Assembly (NCBI GenBank): GCA_963576565.1
Contig: OY755038.1
Span: 138,270,989-138,334,988 of the forward strand
Length of the DNA: 64,000 nt
Reading direction: 5' to 3'
Source of the DNA: Aspidapion aeneum
Taxonomy: Eukaryota; Arthropoda; Insecta; Coleoptera; Brentidae
The position numbers and the translations under genes were made by a program. The first letter of the stretch is position 1. Each line of letters opens with the position of its first letter. Below are positions 45,390-57,526 of the stretch, piece by piece. Below the pieces are notes generated by a model, which was not told the DNA's origin, made no database searches, and saw only the letters and a list, made by a program, of their open reading frames with translations.

Positions 45390-46540
45390 ATGGACCGATA
45401 TGCATGAAACTCGGAACTTTGTGATCTTTCAGGTAGCTGATTATTATTTTTAACAAACTAAAAAAAAACAAAATGGCCTATCAAAAATGGCGGACTTTCC
45501 CATTTATGAACCAATATGCATCAAATTCAGAACTTTGGGGCGCTTCAGGTTGCTGATTATGATTTCTAACTTAAACTTTTTAAAAAATCAAAATGGCGCG
45601 TTTTCCCATGTATGAACCGATTTGCATCAAACTCGAAACTTTGCGATCTTTCAGGTCGCTGATTATTGTTTTTAACTGAAACTAAAAAAAATGCAAAATG
45701 GCGAATTAAAAATGACGGACTTTCCCATTTATGATCCAATATGCATTAAATTCGGAACTTTGGGTTGTTTTAGGTCCCTGATTATGATTTCTATCTTAAA
45801 CTTTAAAAATATCAAAATGGCGTTTTCACAATGGCCTAGTTTTGTCAAGCTTGACATTTTGCAGTGTTGAGGTCACTAAATACAGTTTTTTCGTCAAACT
45901 TTAAAAAATTAAAATGGCGGATCTAAAATGTCGGACTTTCTTAATTATCAGCCGATATGTTTCAAATATGGAACTTGGGAATAAACTGCTGTAAAAGTTA
46001 TAAAAAATTTAAAATTGTGCTCCAAAATGGCGGATTTCCGTATTTACTAACCGATGTGTTTCAAACGTAAAAGATTGGTTTGCTTGAGGTCACTTAATAC
46101 AATTTATTTAAACTTAAAAAATTTTTTATGGGATATTCAAAATGGCGAACTTTTCCATTTATAAATCGGTATGTATGAAATTTGGAACTTCGCGGTATTT
46201 TAAATCGCTAATTATGATTTTTTGACCCAAACTTAAAAAAAGTATAATTGCGGATGCAACATTGCGATTTTATACATAGCGATTCATGAATATGAAACTC
46301 CGCCATTTTGATTTTTTTGTAAGTGTGAGTCTTAAACTGTATTAAGTGACCTTAAGCAATGCAATCTTTCAAGTTTGAGATAAATCGGTTAGTAAATACA
46401 AAATCGCACCATTTTGGATTCGTTATTTTTAATTTTTTTGGAGTATGAGTCAAAAATCATATTCAGTGACTTGAAAAATATCGGTTCATAAATAAAAAAG
46501 TCCGCCATTTTGGATTCGTTATTTTTAATTTTTACGGAGT
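45390..46540. repeat. Decayed ~115-120-bp array that reverses orientation
   Basis: From 45390 to about 46240 units share AAAATGGCG, TTTCCCATTTATGA..C.ATATGCAT and GGAACTTTG. From about 46280 the same motifs run in reverse (CGCCATTTTG, TTCATAAATAAAAAAGTC). The two orientations could pair into a long imperfect hairpin. Confidence 0.6.
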
Positions 46541-46954
46541 TTCCATTTTGGACCCGCAATTGTTGTAATGAAAATCGTAAATTGTATTGTTAACAGAACA
46601 CTACGCCTACCAAATTTTAAATTTCGAATTAATTCGTGTGACGCTAGCCACTGATAATAATTTAAAGACGGAAAAGCAGGAGTGTGAATCACGTACGTTT
46701 TAAATATATCTGTACTGCTAAAGCGTATTAAAACCATAATGTGGAAAATGACTGCTACAAGCGTTCCGTTCTAATTGGATTTGGAATAACATTTGAAAAG
46801 GACTGCTTTCAAATGAGTTTGGCAATTTGTCAATGCCCTGTGATTTAACGTTGTCAAAATTGAAGTTAATTCTTATTTTCATTTAAGGGGGCAAACTTCG
46901 CCCGAAAACTTACCATCTGACAACACTGATATCCCATTTTTAGGCCGAATCTTT

Positions 46955-47790
46955 GGCGAAATAGCGATGTACAAAATAGCGAGTATTAAATTAGCGGTAC
47001 CGAAATAGCGACAATCAAAATAACGATTTAATAAAAGGACGACTATCAAAATAGCGATGTAACAAAATGGCGATTTAACAAAATAGCGATTGTATCAAAC
47101 TAGCGATGTATCAAAATAGCGATGTAACAAAATAGTGACTATCAAAATAGCGATGTAACAAAATAGCGACTATCCAAATAGCGATGTAACAAAATAGCGA
47201 TTATCAAAATAGCGATTATCAAAATAGCGATATGTTGGTTCGGTTTTGGCATATAGTTCGACAAAGGGGTTTCTTTCTATCAATTTTTTTCAAAAAAAAA
47301 CTTCCCTGACTTCTTTCTCGGGATCCTAGTGGGTGTGAATCTGAACCGAACCGAACCAGCATATTTAAAACAAAAACTCTCCAGACTTCTTTTGAACCGA
47401 AACAAACTGAACCGAATTTGGTTCAATTTGGTTCGGTTTGGTGCGATTCGGTTCGGATTCACACCCTCTAGGATCCTGGAAAAGAAGTCAGGGAAGTTTT
47501 TTTTTTGAAAAAATTTGTTAGAAAGGTTCGGTTTGGATTGGTTCGGATCGATTCGGTTTGGTTTGATTCGGTATTTTAATACATCGCTATTTTGATACAT
47601 CGCTATTTTGATTGTCGCTATTTTGATTGTCGCTATTTTTATACATCGCTATTTTGATTGTCGCTATTTTGATACATCGCTATTTTGATATATCGCTGTT
47701 TTGTTATAAACGCTATTTTGATAGTCGCTGTTTCATTACATCGCTATTTTGATAGTCGCTATTTTGTACATCGCTATTTCGTTCCAGAGC
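46955..47790. mobile_element. Second, small foldback element with 10-bp target duplication
   Basis: CCGAATCTTT flanks it at 46945-46954 and 47791-47800. The outer arms are tandem AAAATAGCGATGTAAC-type units (left) and their reverse complement (right). The inner arms hold a second repeated motif, GGTTCGGTTTGG and CCGAACCGAACC. The whole is a two-layer palindrome. Short frames inside are repeats, not genes. The left end seems shortened by a few bases relative to the right. Confidence 0.8.
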
Positions 47791-47800
47791 CCGAATCTTT

Positions 47801-49365
47801 ATCCTAATAGAAATAGAAAATTAGAAAGCGGAATGCGTCGAAATTTTGCGAGGTGGTTTTTTAAAGCATTTTTAACAAACGTATCTCGGCAGTAATTCAT
47901 CACTAATTCATCTTATTTAAAAAAATTTTAAAAAGTTATCGCTAAAATCCAAGAAATATTTCAAAACAATGTTTGGCATTTTAGTAGCCTAGTTGTGTTA
48001 TAGAAAACTGTAGCGAAATTCTTTCGTTTTTTATATTTTTTGGAAATATACAAAAGAAAATCAAAATTCTAACAAGGTACGTTTGACAATGTTAAAAAAG
48101 TCTTTTATATGAACAGAAAAAATGTTTTAATTAGTTTTTTATAGACGAAATCTATTAGAATTTGTAAAAGCGTAGTCAATTTTATATTTTCTGAAGTATA
48201 AATCAGACAAGAGCCATCGACCTCCTGACTGAAGCGCCACCCTCATATAACGGGGGCGAGCCAATTCGATTAAGAAAATTTAATTAAAATCATGTGACCC
48301 GGATTTTCAGATTATTTTCAGTTACTTTAAACAAATAAAATGTTCTTTAATATAACTTAAATGCATATAAGTAAGTATTTAGAGACATACAATTTTTTCT
48401 ATTTACAAAAATTTGTTTGAACCTACCAAACAAAATCAGGGGATTACGAACCGATTCATAAGATAGTTTGTGATAATAGTAATTTACCTAATTACTGCGG
48501 AAGAGGCACTAAACACACGCGTTAGGTATGTACGTACAATATTTTTTTCTACGTGGTTGTGGAAACAAAAATAAAGCACAACATTACAAACAACTGATTT
48601 ATTATATTTAATTTACAATAATTAACGAAAACTTAACTTCCTATCCTAACTTAACGGCATCTTCGGATCATGAGATGTTCGTTTTCATATTCTGGATCAT
48701 AGATATCAGAAGGTCCTTAATATCTTTGTTCTGGATGTATTTGGCGGCAGGCTCATATTGTGGCTAAATCTTCTTCGGGCTTATCGGTATTTTCTACCAC
48801 AGTAAACAAATATTTTTTTTCTATTTTTATTTATAATAAGACGAAACGTCACCCCCTAATACTTGACGAAAAAATAGGCTTTGTTGTTTACTCTATTCTT
48901 TTATTTTTCCTGTTGCTATTGGAAAACCAGCCCAATTGTTTTTTTTTTGGCATAAATTAACGTCAGTGCCAAACTCAAAATGTGTTGTTTGTTTGTACTA
49001 GATTGTTAATTATGACATCTAATATAACCTAATTTACAATTAGGACTGTCATCCATTGTCATCCTTAAAATTTTAGTAAAGCCCACAATTTTTGAACCGA
49101 GTCGGTGGCCCTATGACTCTAATATGTAGTGCCAACTTTTGACTGATATTTAAATATTTTGCCTTGTTGTCTTTTGCTTAAAAAATTGCCAAAATCGAAT
49201 ATGTCGCCTTAAAAAAAATTATTTTTATTTTGGCACTTACTTGGCATTTTTTTAACAAATTAAAACGTATTTGTCCTAGGGCCTAAGGTAACTGATAATG
49301 GGTGTTTTAAACTTAGAAAAGAGATGGGGCTGAAAGCGCAGCAACCAATTATTATCAGTAGCCTA
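47801..49365. other. Largely featureless AT-rich segment
   Basis: Apart from the possible small exon at 48668-48763, no gene, repeat pair or RNA could be supported. Confidence 0.35.
48668..48763 (-). CDS. Possible terminal exon of unknown gene or ORF1 remnant
   Basis: On the minus strand, after an AG acceptor (48764-48765), the frame reads YEPAAKYIQNKDIKDLLISM and ends with MKTNIS and a stop. The composition is protein-like, with an amphipathic helix. It could be the last exon of a host gene or the end of a gag-like ORF1. Upstream exons are not visible. A poly(A) signal-like AATAAA lies downstream near 48600. Confidence 0.2.
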   Translation of the reverse strand, partial: PQYEPAAKYIQNKDIKDLLISMIQNMKTNIS

Positions 49366-50466
49366 ATAGTATAAGAGCCCAGTAGGATTTTGGGCTTGAA
49401 TTGCAAACCGATACTCATATATTTTAATCGATTCATCATAAGACCATGCCCCAAAAAAAATGGAGATACCTGCGAAAATCCTGCATAAACAACCCGCCAT
49501 CTTTGTTTAAAGATGGCGAAAAGGAGTTTGAATCAAATGTACGTAACTTTTTTATTATGACATCGATTTTAACCAAACAAATTGTGATTAGCTTCTACTA
49601 TAATGGCCTCTCAAAATTACTATCAATACTTTGTTTTTTATTTGTCTCTATACTATAAATTCTGTAAGTTCCTCAAATACGCAATTTTTTTTTAGGTTTT
49701 TTGATTTTTTAAAGAAAACTACTGGATTTACAAAAAAAAACATAAAAAATAAAAAATATGCAGATTGTCAAGATGTATTCATTGTGGGTCTAATATTTGC
49801 TGTAGATTAAGTGGTTCTCGAGTTACACTTAAAAAACCACTAAATTGGCCTATACCTACCCCCAGGTACAAAATTTTCATATTTTCACCAAAGTCATGAA
49901 AGTTACTAAAAAACTAGACAGATCGAAAAAGGACGTCAAGCTTAATAAGAAACGGCTATTAGTTTCAAACAGAAACTGATACTGAAGTAGATATGGCGGC
50001 TTAAACATGGCCGAAGCGTAATTTACAATTTTATTTTTGAGGGTAATTTTTTTATGTAAAACGAACCCCTACGGGGTCAAAGTGTAGCCCCGCTAAAAGG
50101 CAATTTAATTATCTTCAAAAAAGGATAGCACACTTTTTGTCGTAAAGTTAATAGTTTTCCTGAAAAAAACAAAAAATATGCGGCATACATAATTCGATGT
50201 TTTCGTTCCATAGAAGTACGACAATGGACCATTAAGAGAAAAACAATTTATGCACAGATAAGCGAATCCCAGTTTCATATTTAAACTCAGCGTCAAAAAT
50301 CTTACAAAAAACATATTTGATAGTTTTCTCTTAAATTGACAGGTGGTCACGTGATTTTGGCAACTTCTTAACGGTTTGAGCTAGAGTTCTTTTTTTGCTT
50401 TGTAGACAAAAATGTCCCATCAAAATTAATCACCACTGGCATGTTTTTAAATTTGAAAAATATATA

Positions 50467-51361
50467 AAGGGTGTCCCAAAAATCCGGGTCTACCCAAATA
50501 TCTGCTGAACTATTGCAGATAACTGAACCATATTTGGTAGTGATCGATGACATCGAGAGATTTATTTTATGCATACATTAACAAAAAAGTTTAAAAAATA
50601 CATTAAGAAAAAAGTTATATTTATATTTTAGCTATTTATTCGATTTTTATTTTCTAAAAAACACCCTGTATTTCGAAAACGGAGCAATGTCGGACTAAAG
50701 TTGGTGGCTTTTATTGTACTGACCTTTCATAGACACAGACTGTATAAGTAATTTTATCCATATTTCCGTGCTTTTCCATGTTTTTCCCGGGTATGCTGTA
50801 ATTGACCAGAGGCAAACAAACAAAACCTTAAACTACATGGCAATACCAACATAAAAATATGTGTCGAAAATTCCCACGTATGGGGGATAGCGGGTATAGC
50901 TATATTTAAAAATTTGTAAGAAATGGTTTAAGAATAAGTTTGACAGTCGATAGATTTTGACACGTTTTTTATCATAGGCAAGGGACAGTTGGCGTACATG
51001 GGTTTTTAAAGACCTTTCAAATAAGATATCTCTCAATATGGTTTTTCTTTAAAACAACAAACTTGTAAATTTTGAAAGCTGAAAAAATTAGTTTTGACAG
51101 ATTTGATTGTGTAGACAATTAACGGCTATATCAAAATATGTATTTAATTGTCAAATACCTTTAAAACGAGGTATCAATCGATAAGGATTTATAATTAAAA
51201 TTTTTAAGTTGATCGCCCCTTTGTCGCCCCCTAACGCAGGGGCAGCACAACCGCTTCTTCATAAAATAGATCTCTTGATGTTAACGATTACTGCCAAATA
51301 TGGTTCAGTTATCTTCAATAGTTTAGAAGATGTTTCAGTGGACTCAGAGTTTTGGGACACC

Positions 51362-51364
<3 letters not shown>
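50467..51364. mobile_element. mariner-like MITE with AGGGTGTCCCAAAA ends
   Basis: The left end AGGGTGTCCCAAAAATCC and the reversed right end TACAGGGTGTCCCAAAACTC belong to inverted repeats of about 110 bp (with GATAACTGAACCATATTTGG inside both). Flanks are TA-rich. The interior has no transposase. It lies in the loop of the 4.56 kb palindrome. Confidence 0.75.

Positions 51365-51398
<34 letters not shown>
51365..51398. repeat. (TA)n microsatellite
   Basis: 17 TA units directly at the right end of the mariner-like MITE, possibly grown from its TA target site. Confidence 0.9.
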
Positions 51399-51402
<4 letters not shown>

Positions 51403-51478
51403 GTTTTCGCTCACTCTCGTAGCATCTCCTTCTTACTCTCTTGGCTAATTTTAGTGCCAGGAAGAAAAGAACAGAAAT

Positions 51479-51762
51479 AATAGGGACCTATTGCATTAAA
51501 GCCAGGCAATAATTGTGCCGGGCACTATTCTGACATTTTCGCATTAAAAGAACAGCTGACTTCTTTCAAAATTAGGCCTTTGTGTATTATAAGAGCCAAC
51601 ATTAATAGTGCCGCCACTATTAATGGAAAATAAACGACTGGATTTATAAATTCGACTTTGGTATGTCAATTTTAAAAGATCAACTGTCAGCTTTCAATGC
51701 GAATCTGTCAGAATAGTGCCCGGCACAATAAGTGCCTGGCACTATTGCAATAAGTCCCTAAT
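51479..51762. mobile_element. MITE, 'GGGACTTATTGCAATA' family, copy 2
   Basis: Ends TAGGGACCTATTGCATTAAA and (reversed) TAGGGACTTATTGCAATAGT, then the inner AGTGCCGGGCACTATTCTGACA on both arms. TA flanks GGGAC at both ends, which fits a mariner-type duplication. Same family as 5705-5981, with the middle in opposite orientation. Confidence 0.75.
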
Positions 51763-54107
51763 ACAAAAAACAAGGGATTTTAGTCTTAGTAACCAGCTCC
51801 GGAAAGGAAAGACCTCGGGCAAGACTGCATTCCCGGCCGTTTTAACAAACAGTAAAAATAAAGAGCCCTCAAAAAGTTGGCGGCAAATTCAGTTGAAAAG
51901 TACACTAGAAGATTGGATTTTTAATAAACCAAAACATATTAACAAGACTTATTTTATAATAATTTTTAATGGGTTCAAAAAAACGTCATATAGAAATATA
52001 AGTTTTTTGTGTTTGCCTCTCTGAGTGGGTACATGAAAAAAAAACCTTTTAAACTGATGTAACTCGTAAACGAAATGATCGATGGCTGTTTCGTTTTATC
52101 CATTTATCAGGAAAAATACTACGAATTTACTTTTTTAGGTGAAATAAAGCAAATATTTACCTGCAGATAATCAGGTACTAAAACTAAAAGAAAAGTTTAG
52201 GCCTATTAAATATAGTATGTATTCCAGATACATTTACCTACTTATTTTATGGAGATTTATGTAAGAAATACAACTTTGAATAAATGTAAAAACAGCAAAA
52301 ACTAAAAATTGTCTTTATTATTATATATTTATTTATTGCTCGACATTACAAAAACCCCTGTAAATATTTTGAACTCCTATAGAGCATCTGTGGCATTTTA
52401 ACCAAAATTGTATTTCTTACATAGTTTTCGAAATCGAACTTTATCTGGGACACTATGTATATTATCTCAGTGTTAAAAATTCATGGATAACGAAGTTAGA
52501 AATAGTGCCAATTGAAATGGAGATGAAAAGTGACAATCAGGGATAAATAGTGGCAGATCGGGCCTAAAAAGAAGTACAAAAAGTAGCATATAAAGCATAT
52601 TTTTTTCTTGGCGAATTGTAGAGGGTGACACCAGTTTTAAATAAAAGTTTCACTTTAGAAATACTACCGCAAGAACAAAGGGAACTGTACCAATATCAAC
52701 ATTTTTATCAGAAAATTTCAAAAAATTAATTTGGAAAAGTATAAAATTTTAATTATGCAACAGTTAAAATATCGAAATGCGGATTCGACTAGTTATAAAA
52801 TTTTGGGCGCTAGGCGGCACCGTATTCAAAATTTTTAAAAATATGTTTTGTCGTCAAAATTGGATAATTTTGTCTACAAATCAAAAAAAGAACTAAGTCT
52901 CCAGCTCAAACCATTAAGAAGTTGTCAAAATCACGTGACCACCTGTCAATTTCACAGAAAAGTATCAAATATGTTTTTTGTAAGATTTTTGACGTTTGAA
53001 GTTTAAATAAGTAACTGCGGGTTCGCTTATCTGTGCATAAATTATTTTTTCCCTTAATGGACCCATGCCATTGTCGTACTTCTATGGAACGAAAACATCG
53101 AATTATGTATGCCGCATATTTTTTGTTGTTTTCAGGAAAACTATTAACTTTACGACAAAAAGTATACTATCCTTTTTTAAAGATAATTAAATTGTCTTTT
53201 AGCTGAGGTACATTTTAGCCCCGTGGGGGTTCGTTTTACATAAAAAAATTACCCTCAAAAATAAAATTGTAAATTACGCTTCGGCCATGTTTAAGCCGCC
53301 ATATCTACCTCAGTATCAGTTTCTGTTTGAAACTAATAGCTGTTTCTTATTAAGCTTGACATTCTTTTTTGTTCTGTATAGTTTTTTTGTAACTTTCATG
53401 ACTTTGGTGAAAATATGAAAATTTTGTACCTGGGGGTAGGCCAATTTAGTGGTTTTTTGAGTGTAACTCGAGAACCGCTTAATCTACAGCAAATATTAGA
53501 CCCACTATGAATACATCTTAACAATCTGCATATTTTTTATATTTTATATTTTTTTTGTAAAACCAGTAGTTTTCTCGAAAAAATCAAAAAACCTAAAAAA
53601 AAATAGCGTATTTGAGGAACTTACAGAATTTATAGTATAGAGACAAATAAAAAACAAAGTATTGATAGTGATTTTGAGAGGCCATTATAGTAGAAGCTGA
53701 TCACAATTTGTTTGGGTAAAATCGATGTAATAATAAAAAAGTTACGTACATTTGATTCAAACTCCTTTTCGCCATCTTTAAACAAAGATGGCGGGTTGTT
53801 TATGCAGGATTTTCGCAGGTTTCTCCATTTTTTTTGGGACACGGTCTTATGACGAATCGATTAAAATATATGAGTATCGGTTTGCAATTCAAGCCCAAAA
53901 TCCTACTGGGCTCTTAGACTATAAATGAACCGACACACTTTTAGCAATTATTTTTATAGGCACTTTCCCAGTACAAATATATTTAAGACGTACGTGGTTC
54001 GAATACTACCTGCGGTCGGTATAGTGGAATTTGAAAGGGTCTCAATTTTATTTATTTTGAAAATCTGTGATAAGCAAACAAAATAAGTTTTTAAAATTTT
54101 ACTACTT

Positions 54108-54690
54108 TAGTGTGAGCTATGGTTATCCTAATTTTATCGAGAATAAAAAAGTTGCTCCGATTTCAAAAATTTTTATATATCTTTCCGTTTCAGGTGAATT
54201 TTAAACTTTTTTGTTGCGTCGTCTGTCTGTCTGTCTGTAACGACCAACGCGCATAACTCAAAAACCGCTTGCCCGATTTTAATTAGATTTGGTACCTAGG
54301 CTGGGTCTCGGGTCGGGATGATCGAAATGAACGAAATCCATCAATCACAAGCCAAATAAAAGGGTGGGGGTAGATTTCAAAAATTAGAGTTTATGTGAAA
54401 ATATGGCGTGTGTGATATCAAATGAAAGGTAATTGAGTCTGGAGTTAGACAAAATAAATTTGAGTTAAAAAAAGGGTGGGGATGGATTTCAAAAAATAGA
54501 GTCTAAGTGAAAATATGTCGTGTGTGATATCAAACGAAAGGTAATTGAGTCTGGAATTAAACAAAATACATTTTAGTTTAAAAAAAAGGGGGGGGGGTAG
54601 ATTTCAAAAATTAGAGTTTAAGTTAAAACATGACTTGTGTGGTATCAAACGAAAGGTAATTTATTCTGGAGTTGAATAAAATATCATAAC
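54108..54690 (+). repeat. Repeat B, copy 1, with internal ~120-bp tandem units
   Basis: Starts TAGTGTGAGCTATGG, then GTTGCTCCGATTTCAAAAAT, a GTCTGTCTGTCTG microsatellite, AACTCAAAAACCGCTTGCCC, and three units sharing GTGTGATATCAAA and GAAAGGTAATTGAGTCTGGA. The same series lies at 57527-58155. Confidence 0.8.
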
Positions 54691-54699
54691 AAAAACATT

Positions 54700-57160
54700 T
54701 CATGTAAAAAAAAGCCAAGTACGCGAAAACGGCATTCCGTAAAAAGAATTGAGATAAAAGTAAAGCCAAGTTCTCCAATACAAATTTCAAAATGAAAGGT
54801 TCTTACTAGTTTGGAAATATTTTTTTAAACTTTGCTATAAAATTTCCTTTTAAACGTTGTGTAAGAAAGTAGGATTATTTTTATCTATAACAATTTAGGG
54901 GCCTCCGTAAATTACATCAATTTTAAAAAATCACTAAACTTACCAAGTTTTATCCAATTTTCTCAAAAACTAATCTTTTTAGGAAAAAAATTATTCCACA
55001 CTTTATTGTAGAAAATAAAATTCCCTTTTTAACAGTGTATAAGTTAGTCCAATCAGACTAACAGCAAACCCTCCAGCGGCGTCCGTTTTTTGAGAAAATG
55101 TAAGAAAATTAGAAAAAACACATGTTTGTCACATGTTCTGCCCGATTATCTTAAAAAACCAAGCCCTCTATCAAAAATTGTGTCCTTCAGTCGATTATAG
55201 ACAATAAAAATTCCTTTTAAACGCTGTACCACAAGGTAATATTTATCTTCAGAATAAAACGTCACAGGCGTCCGTAAATAAAATCAGTTTTTACAAATCA
55301 CCAAACAAATTAATTTTGTTACAGGTTTTATCCAATTTTCTTAGAAAATAAACTCAATCAAAAAAAAGTGTTCTTAACTTTATTGTAGAAGATAAAATTG
55401 CCTTTCTAACTGTATAAGTTAGTAGGGTTTGATTGATGACAAACTCTCCAGCGACGTAAATAAAAACATTTTTGTCACATGTTTCACCCGATTTTCCAAA
55501 AAACCAAGCTTTTTATCAAAAAATTTCTCTTATACTTGATTGTATTGTTATTTTCTTTTAAACGATGTATAATAAGGTATAAAAAGTTTAATTTTTAAAT
55601 CTTTGGAGACGTCCGTAAATTAAATCAATGTTTAAAAATCACCAAATAAATTAATTTTTGTTCGATTTTTTTAAGATCCTTAAAATTTGAATCAGTGGCG
55701 ATAGTAGGCCATCCCCCCCTCATCCATCCAACCGTACCTACAAAATTATGCCGCAGGATATGGAGAAAAGGTGAGTAGGAAGGATCACCTTTGCTACTAG
55801 AGCATCTTTTTTCGGGGCGAGTTTCATTTTTTTTATGGAGGGGGGATGGGAGGGAAGGTTGGGAGGTACGAAGGGTGCAAAGACTATCAATGCAGATGGC
55901 GGCTATAGTAGTGTTACATTTGGTAATTTTTAAAATCTTATTTTATATACGGATGCCCGGACGCCCCTGAAGTTTTAAAAATGAAATTAATTTTTCACCA
56001 AATTATACATCATTGAAAAGGAAATTTTACTTTCTACAAATCAGCTATGAGGCATATTTCTCATAAAAAGGTTAGTTTTTTTTGGAAAATCGGGTGAAAC
56101 ATGTGACAAAAATGTTATATGACCTGTATATACGAAAGCCGCTGGAGAGTTTGTCATTAACCAAACGTCAAACATATTTATCCAGTTGGGCTTAGTTTCT
56201 GAGGAAATTGGATAAAACCTGTACAAAAATTAATTTGTTTGGTGATATGTAAAAATTGATTTTATTTACGGACGCCTGTGAAGTTTTAATTTAAAGCTAA
56301 ATCTTACTTTGTGATAAAGCATTTAAAAGAAAATTTCATTGTCTACAATCGACTACGGAACATGATTTTTGTTAGAAGGCATGATTTTTAAGATAATCGG
56401 GTAAAACGTGTAACAAACATGTAGTTTTTAATTTTTTTTTACATTTTTTTGTAGTTTGATATTAGTCTGACCGCACTAGCTTATACCAATGAATACACAA
56501 CTCTTGTGTATTCATTGCTTATACACTATTAAAAAGATAATTTAATTTTCTACAATAAAGTGTAAAATATTTTTTTCCCAAAAAGCTTAGTTTTTGAGAA
56601 AATTGGACAAAACTTGTTAAGAAGTTTAGTGATTTTTCAAAATTCATGTAATTTACGGACGACCCTAAATTGTTATAAATAAAAATAATCTTACCTTCTT
56701 ATACATTATTTTAAAGGAAATTTCATTGTCTACAATTGCCTATAGGACACAATTTTTGATAAAGAGCGTAGTTTTCAAGAAAAATGGGTAAATCTTGTAA
56801 TAAACATGTTTCTTTTTTGAATTTTCACCTCAATAAACGGACGCCGCTGAAGAGTTTATCATTGGTCGTACCCCACTGACTAATACATCGTTGAAAAGCA
56901 AATTTTATTGTTTATAATTAAGGTAATTGCATATTTTTCCCTAAGAAGCTTAGTTTTTGACAAAATTTGAAGAAAACCTCAAAATCTCAGGTTTTGGGAG
57001 GTCTGGGGGTTTTTGCAGCCAACATTTAACAAACTAATAAAATTTTATATTTAAGTTAGATTTTACACATTTTTGATTAATTTCTCTGTCATTGTGGCTT
57101 TAAGGCGTCAACTTAGTTAAATTTTCAGAAATTCAAACACGACTATAAGAGAAGGGGGGA
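54700..57160. repeat. Imperfect palindrome of diverged units
   Basis: Motifs on the left half (AGAAAATAAAATT, CCGTAAATTA, TTTTCTCAAAAACTAA, AACGTTGT) recur in reverse on the right half (AATTTTCTACAAT, TAATTTACGGACG, TTAGTTTTTGAGAAAATTGG). The centre is near 55700-55900, where there is a G/C-rich stretch (GGGGGGATGGG). It is bounded by the repeat B start at 54108 and its reversed end AGCTCACACTA at 57502, so 54108-57502 may be one foldback-like element. Confidence 0.5.
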
Positions 57161-57420
57161 AAAAATTGGACCAAAACCTGGCTTGGCAACATCCAGATCG
57201 TTAATCTGTGACCTTTTGTCAGCTAGAATACAGAAGAGTCTGAGGCTAGAATCCATTGTCAAACTGCGGTCCTCATATTTTGCATACTCAACTACCTACA
57301 GCGTCTGCACTAAATTGCCAGCATTCACATTGTTTAAGGCAGGTTGTAGTATAGTAGAGGATACTTTCATAGATTTTAAATTTTGGAGCATACCTTCAAC
57401 TGCGTTTGAAGTAGCCCATT
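57160..57420 (-). pseudogene. Unidentified ORF with one internal stop
   Basis: The minus strand reads WATSNAVEGMLQNLKSMKVS, then ALNNVNAGNLVQTL, a TAG at 57296-57298, and in the same frame VVEYAKYEDRSLTMDSSLRL followed by FCILADKRSQINDL. Composition looks protein-like and the frame is kept across the stop. I do not recognise a family. The plus strand is open too over 57183-57422, so the coding strand is not proven. Confidence 0.25.
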
Positions 57421-57526
57421 GAAATGATGTGTAGATGCCACCACAGTAAACAGACCGCAGATCGGTAGTACGGAAACTGCCTTGTAATTTTAGCTCACAC
57501 TACTACTATACTATAGTAGTGTGAGC

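Larger units (their letters stand above)
49366..53922. mobile_element. 4.56 kb palindromic element with ~1.1 kb inverted arms
   Basis: The arms 49366-50460 and 52800-53922 are close reverse complements, starting ATAGT.TAAGAGCCCAG at both ends. The loop carries two other MITEs and a TA microsatellite. Similar 70-codon frames in both arms (49446 and 53630) exist only because the arms are copies; they have no recognised domain. Target duplication is not clear. It could be a long-TIR non-autonomous transposon. Confidence 0.75.

Noticed and set aside
47280..47600. 106-codon ORF in the small foldback
   Set aside because: Composed of the repeated CCGAACCGAACC motif. Open only because the repeat lacks stops in that frame.
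49446..53842. Conserved 70-codon gene present twice (49446 plus and 53630 minus)
   Set aside because: The two frames are reverse-complement copies because they lie in the arms of one palindrome. There is no selection evidence and no domain.
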